A DNA stretch of 64,000 bases, taken from contig NZ_CP116341.1 of the NCBI RefSeq assembly GCF_033304595.1, positions 973,001-1,037,000 on the forward strand, in the 5' to 3' direction. Source of the DNA: Sporosarcina jeotgali. Its GTDB lineage: Bacteria > Bacillota > Bacilli > Bacillales_A > Planococcaceae. Positions 18,325 to 29,329 of this stretch are shown piece after piece (the first letter of the stretch is position 1; each line of letters starts with the position of its first letter). Under the pieces are notes generated by a model. The model did not search any database and was not told the origin of the DNA. It saw only the letters and a program-made list of their open reading frames with translations. A program made the position numbers and the translations under genes.

Positions 18325-19638
18325 ATGTCAGAAAAAGTATTGGATATCCATGAAAAACCCGCAAGTGGAAAATGGCTTGCATTAAGTCTCCAGCACATGT
18401 TCGCAATGTTCGGTGCAACAATCCTAGTCCCGCAACTCGTTGGACTTAGCCCGGCAATTGCTTTACTTACAAGTGGTATCGCTACACTCATTTTTGTGGT
18501 TGTCACTCAAGGTAAAGTTCCAGCATACCTTGGCTCTTCCTTTGCTTTCATCGTCCCGATACAAGTCGCGACCGAAACAGGCGGAATCGGAAGTGCGATG
18601 ATCGGAAGTATGTTTGTAGCTTTAGTCTACGCGATCGTGTCACTCGTCATTTGGAAAACAGGACATAATTGGATCATGAATATCTTACCTCCAGTTGTGG
18701 TGGGCCCGGTTATCATGGTTATTGGACTCGCCGTGGCTCCGACTGCAGTCGGCATGGCAAGCCGTATAGATATTGACGGAGTGTCAACTTACAGTCTTCT
18801 TCATTTCTCAGCAGCCATAGTCACACTGGCGGCAGCAATCATTTGTCTTATGTTTTTCCGGGGCGTCATAAGCTTAATGCCAGTGTTAATTGGAATAATT
18901 ATAGGCTATCTTTACTCAGCAGCAATCGGCATTTTAAACTTCCAGCCTGTACTTGAGGCGAAGTGGTTTGCAGTCCCGGAGTTCTTAATACCAGGAGTCG
19001 ATTACAATTTTGTTGTCACACCAACGCTGCTGTTCGTCATGGTACCAATTGCGATTGTGACGATTTCAGAGCACATCGGTCACCAGCTCGTATTAGGGAA
19101 AGTAGTGGAACGTGACTTCATCCGCGATCCTGGATTAAATCGCTCTCTATTAGGTGATGGAATTGGAACACTCATAAGCGGATTGCTCGGCGGACCGCCA
19201 AAAACGACTTACGGTGAAAATATCGGAGTTATGGCGATTACACGAGTATATAGTGTCTATGTCATCGTTGGGGCTGCAGTGTTCGCAATTCTATTCTCTT
19301 TCATGGGGAAAGTAATGGCAATGATTGCAACCATTCCAACAGCGGTACTTGGAGGGATTTCTATCCTGCTCTTCGGAATTATTGCATCATCCGGTTTGCG
19401 AATGCTTGTGGATCACCAAGTGGACTTTGATAAGCAGCGGAATCTTGTCATCACATCTGTCATTCTCGTCATTGGAATCGGCGGTGCATCCATCAACTTC
19501 AGCGACACTTTCCATATCGAAGGCATGGCGCTGGCTGCAATCGTAGGTGTACTTCTGAACTTAGTGCTCCCGGGACGTGAAAAGAATAAGTTGGATGATG
19601 TTCAAGAAGAACCTTTATGGACAGATAAAGAAAACTAA
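18325..19638 (+). CDS. pyrP: Uracil permease (NCS2 family)
   Basis: A 437-residue membrane transporter with about 12-14 hydrophobic segments that imports uracil. Family motifs include LQHMFAMFGATILVPQLVGLSPAIALLTSGI near the N-terminus, TISEHIGHQLVLG (~245) and GDGIGTLISGLLGGPPKTTYGENIGVMAITR (~275). It follows pyrR by only 27 bases. In B. subtilis an attenuator separates the two genes; no such element fits here. TTGGAGG precedes the ATG. Confidence 0.95.
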   Translation: MSEKVLDIHEKPASGKWLALSLQHMFAMFGATILVPQLVGLSPAIALLTSGIATLIFVVVTQGKVPAYLGSSFAFIVPIQVATETGGIGSAMIGSMFVALVYAIVSLVIWKTGHNWIMNILPPVVVGPVIMVIGLAVAPTAVGMASRIDIDGVSTYSLLHFSAAIVTLAAAIICLMFFRGVISLMPVLIGIIIGYLYSAAIGILNFQPVLEAKWFAVPEFLIPGVDYNFVVTPTLLFVMVPIAIVTISEHIGHQLVLGKVVERDFIRDPGLNRSLLGDGIGTLISGLLGGPPKTTYGENIGVMAITRVYSVYVIVGAAVFAILFSFMGKVMAMIATIPTAVLGGISILLFGIIASSGLRMLVDHQVDFDKQRNLVITSVILVIGIGGASINFSDTFHIEGMALAAIVGVLLNLVLPGREKNKLDDVQEEPLWTDKEN

Positions 19639-19639
19639 A

Positions 19640-19753
19640 TACGTTAGACCTTTTAACATTGTTCAGAGAAACAAGGAAAGGTTTATGTGACAGGAACTGT
19701 TCAAGGGACCTGCATACATAAATGGCCTTCCTACATGCTGGGAAGGCTTTTTT
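19640..19753 (+). promoter_or_regulatory. PyrR-dependent attenuator between pyrP and pyrB
   Basis: A shortened PyrR-binding hairpin is suggested by GTTCAGAGAAAC (19660-19671) followed by AAGGAAAGG. The terminator stem GGCCTTCC/GGGAAGGC with loop TACATGCT (19724-19747) precedes six T. Location before pyrB matches the third attenuator of the B. subtilis operon. The binding loop is less canonical than the one before pyrR. Confidence 0.85.
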
Positions 19754-19787
19754 AAGACCTTCCCCTAACTAAGAGGAGGACGACAAA

Positions 19788-20699
19788 ATGGATAACTTAC
19801 TTACTATGAAACAATTTAACGAAGAAAATATTATGGAGATCTTGAATTATGCGGAGTACTTGAAGCGTCATGGAATTCGAGAATTGCCCGGGAAATATTT
19901 AGTGAGCAACTTGTTTTTTGAGCCTAGTACACGCACAAAGCTAAGCTTCGAAATCGCTGAAAGAAAATTGGGATTAGAAATTATCCAGTTTGATCCAGGT
20001 CATTCAAGCACGACTAAGGGAGAAACGCTATTCGATACTGTTAAGACATTGGAAGCACTTGGTGTAAACGCAGTCGTCATCCGACACCCTGAAAAAGAAT
20101 ATTACAAACAACTGGAGGGCATAAAAATCCCAGTATTTAATGGCGGAGATGGAACAGGGCAGCATCCAAGTCAATCATTATTGGATCTATTTACCATCAA
20201 AGAAGAGTTCGGTTACTTCCAAGGACTTAATGTAGTGATTGCTGGAGATTTGTCACACAGCCGAGTTGCTGCTTCTAACGCAGAGGCATTGCAAAAACTA
20301 GGTGCAAACGTACAATTTGTCTGCCCGGATGAATGGTCAGGTGATTATGAGACACTTTCAGGCTGGGACAATGTAATTGAGCAAGCTGACGTTGTGATGC
20401 TGCTAAGAGTACAGCATGAGCGTCATGATGAAAAGATGAGCTTTACTAAAGACCAGTATCATGCACAATACGGATTGACTGCAGACCGTGCAGCGATGAT
20501 GAAGGAAAATGCAATTATCATGCATCCCGCGCCAATCAACTGGGGAGTTGAGATTGCAGAATCATTGACAACTCATCCAAAACTCCGTGTCTATGAAGCG
20601 GTTGAAAATGGCGTCTATATTCGCGCTGCTGCGATGGAAATGATCTTACGAGGAGGAAATGTTCATGCACAAGCTGCTCCGAAATATTTGGCTATTTAA
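19788..20699 (+). CDS. pyrB: Aspartate carbamoyltransferase catalytic subunit
   Basis: Condenses carbamoyl phosphate and aspartate to carbamoyl aspartate, the first committed pyrimidine step. The 303-aa sequence has the carbamoyl-phosphate loop [13 protein letters not shown] (residues ~43-55), [10 protein letters not shown] (~75), [22 protein letters not shown] and [12 protein letters not shown]. No regulatory PyrI subunit is present, as usual in Bacillales. AAGAGGAGG precedes the ATG. Its last 35 bases overlap pyrC. Confidence 0.98.
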   Translation: MDNLLTMKQFNEENIMEILNYAEYLKRHGIRELPGKYLVSNLFFEPSTRTKLSFEIAERKLGLEIIQFDPGHSSTTKGETLFDTVKTLEALGVNAVVIRHPEKEYYKQLEGIKIPVFNGGDGTGQHPSQSLLDLFTIKEEFGYFQGLNVVIAGDLSHSRVAASNAEALQKLGANVQFVCPDEWSGDYETLSGWDNVIEQADVVMLLRVQHERHDEKMSFTKDQYHAQYGLTADRAAMMKENAIIMHPAPINWGVEIAESLTTHPKLRVYEAVENGVYIRAAAMEMILRGGNVHAQAAPKYLAI

Positions 20700-21939
20700 T
20701 GAAACTTCACAAGATTTAAAGGATGTACGCATACAAGACGGTAAGATTGCAGAAATCGGACAAAACTTGGAAGTAAAAGGTGCCGAAGTGATTGAAGGAA
20801 ACGGGTATTGCCTGGCACCAGGATTTGTCGATGTCCATGTACATTTACGCGAGCCGGGCGGCGAGCACAAAGAAACAATTGAGAGTGGAACGAAAGCTGC
20901 TGCTAAAGGCGGTTACACAACCATCTGTGCGATGCCAAATACACGTCCTGTTCCAGATACCATTAAAAATATTGAACACGTGAACGAGTTAATTGAAAAA
21001 AATGCAGTAATTCGTGTGTTGCCATATGCATCGATTACGATTCGAGAAGCTGGAAAAGAGCGCACGAATTTAGCAGAACTAAAAGAACATGGAGCATTCG
21101 CATTTACGGATGACGGCGTAGGTATTCAACAAGCCGGAATGATGCTTGAGACCATGCAAGACGCGGCAAAATTGAACATGGCTGTTGTTGCACACTGTGA
21201 AGATAATACGCTCATTTATGGAGGAGCGATGCACGAAGGGATCCGGAATAAGGAACTCGGACTTCCGGGAATTCCTTCTGTTGCAGAATCAGTCCATATT
21301 GCACGAGATATTCTTCTTGCTGAAGCTGCAGGTGCACATTACCATGTTTGCCACGTAAGCACGAAAGAATCCGTTCGTGTCATCCGTGATGCAAAACGAG
21401 CTGGTGTCCATGTTACTGCTGAAGTGACGCCTCACCATTTATTGCTGACAGAACATGATATTCCTGAAGATGATGCTGCTTGGAAGATGAACCCTCCATT
21501 GCGTGGAAACGAAGACTTGGCGGCACTGAGAGAAGGATTGCTTGACGGAACACTAGATTTCATTGCAACGGATCATGCGCCGCATAGTGCGGAAGAAAAG
21601 GCTGCAGGATTCAAAACAGCGCCGTTCGGAATCACAGGATTTGAAACAGCATTCCCATTGCTTTATACAAATTTCGTGAAAAACGGAGACTGGACATTGA
21701 ATCAGCTAATCGACTGGTTTGCGAAAAAACCATGTGACGTTTTCGACCTTCCATATGGTTCAATTGAAGAAGGAGCTATTGCTGATCTGGTACTGCTCGA
21801 TTTGACGACTGAACAGGCCATTAACCCGACTGCGTTTTTATCAAAAGGAAAAAATACACCGTTTACAGGAGTAACTTGTACGGGATGGCCCGTGTTGACA
21901 ATGTATGGCGGTGAAACGGTCTATTCTGTGCAAAAGTGA
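20665..21939 (+). CDS. pyrC: Dihydroorotase
   Basis: A zinc metalloenzyme cyclising carbamoyl aspartate to dihydroorotate. The 424-aa sequence has the metal motif [17 protein letters not shown] (residues ~56-72), AHCEDN, HVCHVST, and [12 protein letters not shown] (~303) typical of class I dihydroorotases. ATG 20665 is preferred over ATG 20659 because AGGAGG at 20651-20656 is then 8 bases away. The start lies inside pyrB, which suggests translational coupling. Confidence 0.97.
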   Translation: MHKLLRNIWLFNETSQDLKDVRIQDGKIAEIGQNLEVKGAEVIEGNGYCLAPGFVDVHVHLREPGGEHKETIESGTKAAAKGGYTTICAMPNTRPVPDTIKNIEHVNELIEKNAVIRVLPYASITIREAGKERTNLAELKEHGAFAFTDDGVGIQQAGMMLETMQDAAKLNMAVVAHCEDNTLIYGGAMHEGIRNKELGLPGIPSVAESVHIARDILLAEAAGAHYHVCHVSTKESVRVIRDAKRAGVHVTAEVTPHHLLLTEHDIPEDDAAWKMNPPLRGNEDLAALREGLLDGTLDFIATDHAPHSAEEKAAGFKTAPFGITGFETAFPLLYTNFVKNGDWTLNQLIDWFAKKPCDVFDLPYGSIEEGAIADLVLLDLTTEQAINPTAFLSKGKNTPFTGVTCTGWPVLTMYGGETVYSVQK

Positions 21940-21978
21940 AGATCGGGATGATCGAGTGAAGTAGAGGAGGGTTCTTGC

Positions 21979-24375
<2,397 letters not shown>

Positions 24376-24376
<1 letters not shown>

Positions 24377-25005
24377 TGACTAAACAAGAAATCGCAAAAA
24401 TTCTATTGCACGTAGGTGCTGTAACACTTAGCCCGGATGAGCCTTTCACATGGGCATCAGGCATCCAATCACCCATTTATTGTGACAACCGCCTTATCAT
24501 GTCAGACCCAGGCGGCAGAAGAAGGATTGCTGAAGGAATGGCTGCTTCCATTAAAGCGAATTACCCTGAAACAACAGTCATTGCTGGGACAGCTACAGCT
24601 GGTATCCCGCATGCGGCATGGATTGCAGATATTTTAGGATTGCCGATGGTCTATGTCCGTTCAAAAGCAAAAGGTCACGGACGGAGTAAGCAGATCGAAG
24701 GGAAAGTAAAGCCGGAAGACCGGGCTGTCATCGTGGAAGATTTAATTTCTACTGGCGGTAGCAGCTTGACTGCTGCGGATGCATTAACAGAAGCTGGCGT
24801 TCAAGTGGAAGGTGTTGTCTCCATCTTTACATATGGATTGGAAAGTGCTGATCAAGCATTTGAAAAAGCTGGATTATCTTATACCAGCCTCACAGATTTC
24901 AATGCCCTCGCTGAAGTAGCAACGCGTTCCGGAGCAATCCGCGAAGAATCTGTTGCTCCTCTCCTTGACTGGCACCAAAAATTAAAATCTGGCACGTTGC
25001 AATAA
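24376..25005 (+). CDS. pyrE: Orotate phosphoribosyltransferase
   Basis: Transfers the phosphoribosyl group from PRPP to orotate to make OMP (209 aa). Motifs: FTWASGIQSPIYCDNR (residues ~21-36), TATAGIPHAAWIA, VRSKAKGHGRSKQIEG and the PRPP loop AVIVEDLISTGGSSLTAAD (~117-135). Two adjacent ATG codons (24373 and 24376) overlap the pyrF stop; the second is chosen and the difference is one residue. It is the last gene of the pyr operon, followed by a terminator. Confidence 0.97.
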
Positions 25006-25011
25006 TTGACG

Positions 25012-25045
25012 GAAGCTGGCGTTTTACGCTGAGCTTCTTTTTTTA
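25012..25045 (+). terminator. Rho-independent terminator of the pyr operon
   Basis: GAAGCT/AGCTTC with an inner GCG/CGC pairing around a TTTTA loop is followed by seven T. Confidence 0.85.
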
Positions 25046-25112
25046 TGGAACTTTTTAAAACGACAGCATTTGACAGATGTCGTTTAGTAGTAGGGAGTGG
25101 AAATATATGTAG

Positions 25113-25312
25113 GTTTGTGACGATTCGAAGAGATGGTTGTATCGAAAAGTTGGTTTATGAGCGTTTTTGTCGGTTTATGATCCTATTTTGGAGTTTATGA
25201 GCGCAATATGTGTTTTATGATCACAATTTGTGATTTATGAGCTTTTTCGACGATATATGATCATTATCTCGTGTTTATGAGCGAATTTCGTGATTTATGA
25301 TCACACTTGCCA
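25113..25312. repeat. Tandem 20-bp periodic repeat array with alternating units
   Basis: This fills most of the ~350-base gap between pyrE and rqcH. Eight clear units start at 25153, 25173, 25193, 25213, 25233, 25253, 25273 and 25293, exactly 20 bases apart. Each begins with (G/A/T)TTTATGA (ATATATGA in one). The next three bases alternate strictly between GC-type (GCG, GCG, GCT, GCG) and TC-type (TCC, TCA, TCA, TCA), giving a 40-bp dimeric period. The second half is looser (AATTT and GTG are common). A decayed unit, GTTTGTGA, sits in phase at 25113, and a barely recognisable one at 25133. It is flanked by two converging terminators. No coding potential or known function is apparent. Confidence 0.9.
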
Positions 25313-25318
25313 AACAAC

Positions 25319-25354
25319 ATAAAAACCCAGCAAGGCGGGGAGCCATGCTGGGGT
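25319..25354 (-). terminator. Rho-independent terminator of rqcH
   Basis: Read on the reverse strand, CCCAGCA/TGCTGGG forms a 7-bp stem around a GC-rich loop and is followed by five T. It faces the pyr operon terminator across the repeat array. Confidence 0.88.
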
Positions 25355-25357
25355 AGG

Positions 25358-27049
25358 TTATGCTTTTAACTGCCGTACGACATCTTCATCGGGGGTGACA
25401 AAAATCGTTTTTTGTTCAAAGTAGATGACAAACCCTGGTTTTGACCCATTGGGCTTTTTTACGTGACGGACTTCTGTGAAATCGACTGGCACGGATGCTG
25501 ATCCTCGTGCCTTACTGAAGTAAGCCGCGAGAGTGGCAGCTTCTTGAATCGTTTGTTCGCTCGGCTCCTCATCGTGAATGACTACGTGTGACCCCGGAAT
25601 ATCTTTGGTATGCAGCCAAATATGGTTGCGGGCAGCGAGCTTCGAAGTCAGCCAATCATTTTGTCGGTTATTTTTCCCGACTGAGATTTTTATACCATCT
25701 GTCGACTGATACGATTCGGGCATCGGTTTCTTAGGTTTTACTTTCTTCTTGCCTTTTCGAGCTTTCATGAGACCCAGTTCCGCAAGTTCGTCCCGGATTT
25801 CATCGATATCATCAGTAGATGCCTGCATGACTTGCTGTTTCACCATTTCAAAATACTCGATGTCTTCGCGGGCTTTTTCCAATTGACTAGCAAGTTGAAT
25901 TAAGGCATTCTTCGCTTTTGTATACTTTGAAAAATAACGCTGCGCATTGTCAATCACAGATTTGCGTGGATCCAGTTGAATCGTCACAGTTGTTCCTTGC
26001 TCATAATAGTTATCAACAACGGCTTCTTTTTGCCCTTTTTCAATCGCATAACTGTTTGCTGTGAGAAGTTCACCATAAAGTTGGAACGTATCCAAGCGAC
26101 CTGCGTCATTGCGTTCTTTTTCCAGCTTTTGCACTTTTAACTTCAGTTTGGAAATTTCGTTATCCAGCCAGCGCTCTAGATCAGCTGCTTGCGCTTTCAC
26201 CCGTTCTCGAACTGCACGGGCAAAGTAGACTTTGTCCAGCAATTCCCCGAGGGTCGGATAAACAATCTCGGATCCTTCCGTGAACGTCAGCTCAGCTGCA
26301 GAAAATAATAACTTTCCCTCCTTTTCCACAGTGTTCGGATGAAAAGGACCTTCTGAAAAAATCTGGACGAATGACTGATAGGTCTCATATGCAGACGCTC
26401 CGGCTGAACTGGTTAATCGATACAGCAGTTCCTCCGCATGCACCGGTGAAAATCCTGAAAGCTCTTGAACAACAGCTTTAGGAGTATCAAACGATGGAAG
26501 TAATTGTTCAAACTCTTCTTGAGTAAGTGTAAATGGATTGCGTTTATCTTGCGGCGGTGCTGGGATGTAAGGTTGGCCTGGCATAATGGTACGATAGCTG
26601 TTCACACTTGGCGGCAAGTGCTTCATGCTGTCGATGATCATATCTCGTTCCGGATCGATCAGTAAAAAGTTACTGTGACGCCCCATGATTTCAAATATGA
26701 TTGCACGTTCCATATCATCGCCAATTTCGTTTTTTGAACGTATCGTAAACTTTAAGATTCGGTCTGTTCCCATTTGTTCAACTGCTGTAATTGTGCCGCC
26801 TTCTAAGTGTTTTCGAAGTGTCATGCAGAACATTGGAGGTTCTTTTGGGTTCTGAATCGTTTCTTCTGTAAATTGCACGCGCGCATAGGAAGGATGAACC
26901 GAAAAAAGTAACTTTCGGTTTTGACCGCCTGCTCGGATAATGAATACGGTTTCTTGTGCGTTTGGTTGGTGAATCTTTGTGATTCTCCCATTTTCTATCG
27001 TTTGTAGTTCGCGTTTCATCGCGGTTGTGAACAACCCGTCAAATGCCAT
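25358..27049 (-). CDS. rqcH: Rqc2/RqcH ribosome quality control protein (NFACT family)
   Basis: Binds stalled 50S subunits carrying peptidyl-tRNA and recruits tRNA-Ala to add C-terminal alanine tails, marking the chain for degradation. The 563-aa protein starts MAFDGLFTTAMKRELQ and has the NFACT-N domain (IMGRHSNFLLID ~118), a helix-hairpin and coiled-coil middle (about residues 280-430), and the NFACT-R domain with NHIWLHTKDIPGSHVVI (~480). GAGGAA lies 7 bases before the ATG; a longer frame upstream is not needed. It is formerly annotated as a fibronectin-binding protein (YloA). It is on the opposite strand to its neighbours, unlike in B. subtilis. Confidence 0.95.
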   Translation of the reverse strand: MAFDGLFTTAMKRELQTIENGRITKIHQPNAQETVFIIRAGGQNRKLLFSVHPSYARVQFTEETIQNPKEPPMFCMTLRKHLEGGTITAVEQMGTDRILKFTIRSKNEIGDDMERAIIFEIMGRHSNFLLIDPERDMIIDSMKHLPPSVNSYRTIMPGQPYIPAPPQDKRNPFTLTQEEFEQLLPSFDTPKAVVQELSGFSPVHAEELLYRLTSSAGASAYETYQSFVQIFSEGPFHPNTVEKEGKLLFSAAELTFTEGSEIVYPTLGELLDKVYFARAVRERVKAQAADLERWLDNEISKLKLKVQKLEKERNDAGRLDTFQLYGELLTANSYAIEKGQKEAVVDNYYEQGTTVTIQLDPRKSVIDNAQRYFSKYTKAKNALIQLASQLEKAREDIEYFEMVKQQVMQASTDDIDEIRDELAELGLMKARKGKKKVKPKKPMPESYQSTDGIKISVGKNNRQNDWLTSKLAARNHIWLHTKDIPGSHVVIHDEEPSEQTIQEAATLAAYFSKARGSASVPVDFTEVRHVKKPNGSKPGFVIYFEQKTIFVTPDEDVVRQLKA

Positions 27050-27173
27050 GTGAATTCCTCTTTCTTTTCGTTTCCTCCATTTTAGCACTACGCGCCAAAC
27101 ATATGGTATAATACGAATACAAACTTCGGATCGAACTGGATTAGGGCTGATTTGAATGGAGAGACTACATTAG

Positions 27174-27803
<630 letters not shown>

Positions 27804-27807
27804 AACA

Positions 27808-28032
27808 ATGTTATATCCATCTGTTGATTCACTAAAAGAGAAAATCGATTCAAAGTACACGCTTGTCTCACTTGCTGCAAAGAGAGCCCGCGAAATGCAA
27901 GAAAAGAAAGACGAGCAGCTAGTTTCCTACACATCACATAAAAATGTCGGCAAAGCACTTGAAGAAGTAGCAGCAGGCATGCTTCATAAACGCAAGACGG
28001 ACGCTTCCGTTGTCTATGAGGACGAAATTTAA
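27808..28032 (+). CDS. rpoZ: RNA polymerase omega subunit
   Basis: A 74-aa subunit that supports assembly of core RNA polymerase. It starts [31 protein letters not shown], the conserved omega pattern with the SKYTLV...AAKRAREM helix, and ends in a short acidic tail. It begins four bases after gmk, the usual pairing. Confidence 0.93.
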   Translation: MLYPSVDSLKEKIDSKYTLVSLAAKRAREMQEKKDEQLVSYTSHKNVGKALEEVAAGMLHKRKTDASVVYEDEI

Positions 28033-28056
28033 ACGTACTTGAGTTGAATACACATA

Positions 28057-28096
28057 TGGAAGCTCCCTTAGAAAATGTACTTTCTTTGGGAGTTTG
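28057..28096 (+). terminator. Possible terminator between rpoZ and coaBC
   Basis: AAGCTCCC and GGGAGTTT with an inner AGAAA/TTTCT pairing form a long hairpin. The following sequence is only moderately T-rich, so termination may be partial. Confidence 0.5.
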
Positions 28097-28120
28097 TCAT
28101 TTTCGGGGAGGATGAAGAGG

Positions 28121-29329
28121 TTGTTAGCCAATAAAAAAGTTTTGCTTTGTGTGACTGGCGGCATTGCCGTCTACAAAGCGGTTGCACTGGTTAGTAAATT
28201 GAGTCAATCCGGAGCGCAGGTGAAAGTGGTGATGACCCGCTCTGCGATGGAGTTTGTTCAGCCGTTATCGTTCCAAGTTATGTCTCGGAACGATGTTTAT
28301 TACGATACGTTCGATGAAAAAGATTCCTCAGTTATCGCACACATCGATCTTGCAGATTGGGCAGATTTAATTATCGTTGCACCGGCTACTGCGAATTTCA
28401 TCGGGAAACTGGCAAATGGCATCGCAGATGATATGGCGTCAACTCTCTTACTTGCAGCGACAGCTCCTGTTTGGATTGCGCCTGCCATGAATGTCCATAT
28501 GTACGAGCACCCGGCAGTCCTTCGGAATATCGATACTCTTTATAAAGATGGAGTTCGATTCATCGAACCATCCGAGGGTTTTTTAGCATGCGGATATGTT
28601 GGCAAAGGCCGTCTAGAGGAGCCTGAACGCATTGTGGAACTAGTCGATTCGTTCTTTAATGAAACCGTAAAACTGCCGCTTGCAGGTAAAAAAGTGGTCG
28701 TGACGGCAGGTCCGACATTAGAACGAATTGATCCGGTCCGGTACATATCAAATTTCTCAAGCGGCAAGATGGGGTACGCGATGGCGCAAGCTGCGGTTGA
28801 ACTCGGTGCAGAAACGATTCTCATTTCGGGACCTGTATCGCTGGCTCCACCAGCAGGAGTTGAGCTCATTCGTGTAGAAAGCGCGGCTGAGATGCTTCAA
28901 GCCGTTTTAGATTATTACTCAGCTGCGGATTATGTTGTTAAATCAGCTGCAGTTGCAGATTATCGTCCAAAGACAATTCATGAACAAAAGATGAAGAAAA
29001 AAGAAGGCGAAACATCGCTGGAATTGGAACGGACAACCGATATTTTGAAAACGTTAGGTGAAATGAAAACAACACAGCGGCTTGTCGGATTTGCGGCAGA
29101 AACGACTGATGCACTTACATATGGAAAAGGTAAGTTGGAATCGAAAAATCTGGATTGGATTATTGTGAATGATGTTACGGATCCTGCAGGCGGTTTTGGC
29201 AGTGATGAGAACGTCGTGACCCTGATTTCAAGATCCGGTATCGAGATTCTATTCCCGGCTATGGAGAAAAAGGAGCTGGCGAAGCAATTGCTCACAACGA
29301 TCGTTCAAGAAGGAACAGATTCCCTATGA
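28121..29329 (+). CDS. coaBC: Bifunctional CoaBC: PPC synthetase / PPC decarboxylase
   Basis: Joins cysteine to 4'-phosphopantothenate and decarboxylates the product, on the way to coenzyme A (402 aa). TTG 28121 is preferred: GGGGAGG is 9 bases upstream and the product begins MLANKKVLLCVTGGIAVYK, the normal N-terminus. An ATG at 28112 sits directly on that ribosome site. The N-terminal FMN decarboxylase part has APAMNVHMYEHPAV and the catalytic CGYVGKGRLEEPE loop. The C-terminal synthetase part has VVTAGPTLERIDPVRYISNFSSGKMG. The stop overlaps the priA start. Confidence 0.93.
   Translation: MLANKKVLLCVTGGIAVYKAVALVSKLSQSGAQVKVVMTRSAMEFVQPLSFQVMSRNDVYYDTFDEKDSSVIAHIDLADWADLIIVAPATANFIGKLANGIADDMASTLLLAATAPVWIAPAMNVHMYEHPAVLRNIDTLYKDGVRFIEPSEGFLACGYVGKGRLEEPERIVELVDSFFNETVKLPLAGKKVVVTAGPTLERIDPVRYISNFSSGKMGYAMAQAAVELGAETILISGPVSLAPPAGVELIRVESAAEMLQAVLDYYSAADYVVKSAAVADYRPKTIHEQKMKKKEGETSLELERTTDILKTLGEMKTTQRLVGFAAETTDALTYGKGKLESKNLDWIIVNDVTDPAGGFGSDENVVTLISRSGIEILFPAMEKKELAKQLLTTIVQEGTDSL

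Noticed and set aside
25113-25312. CRISPR array
   Set aside because: Units are only 20 bases apart with no unique spacers of CRISPR length, the repeats vary, and no cas genes are near.
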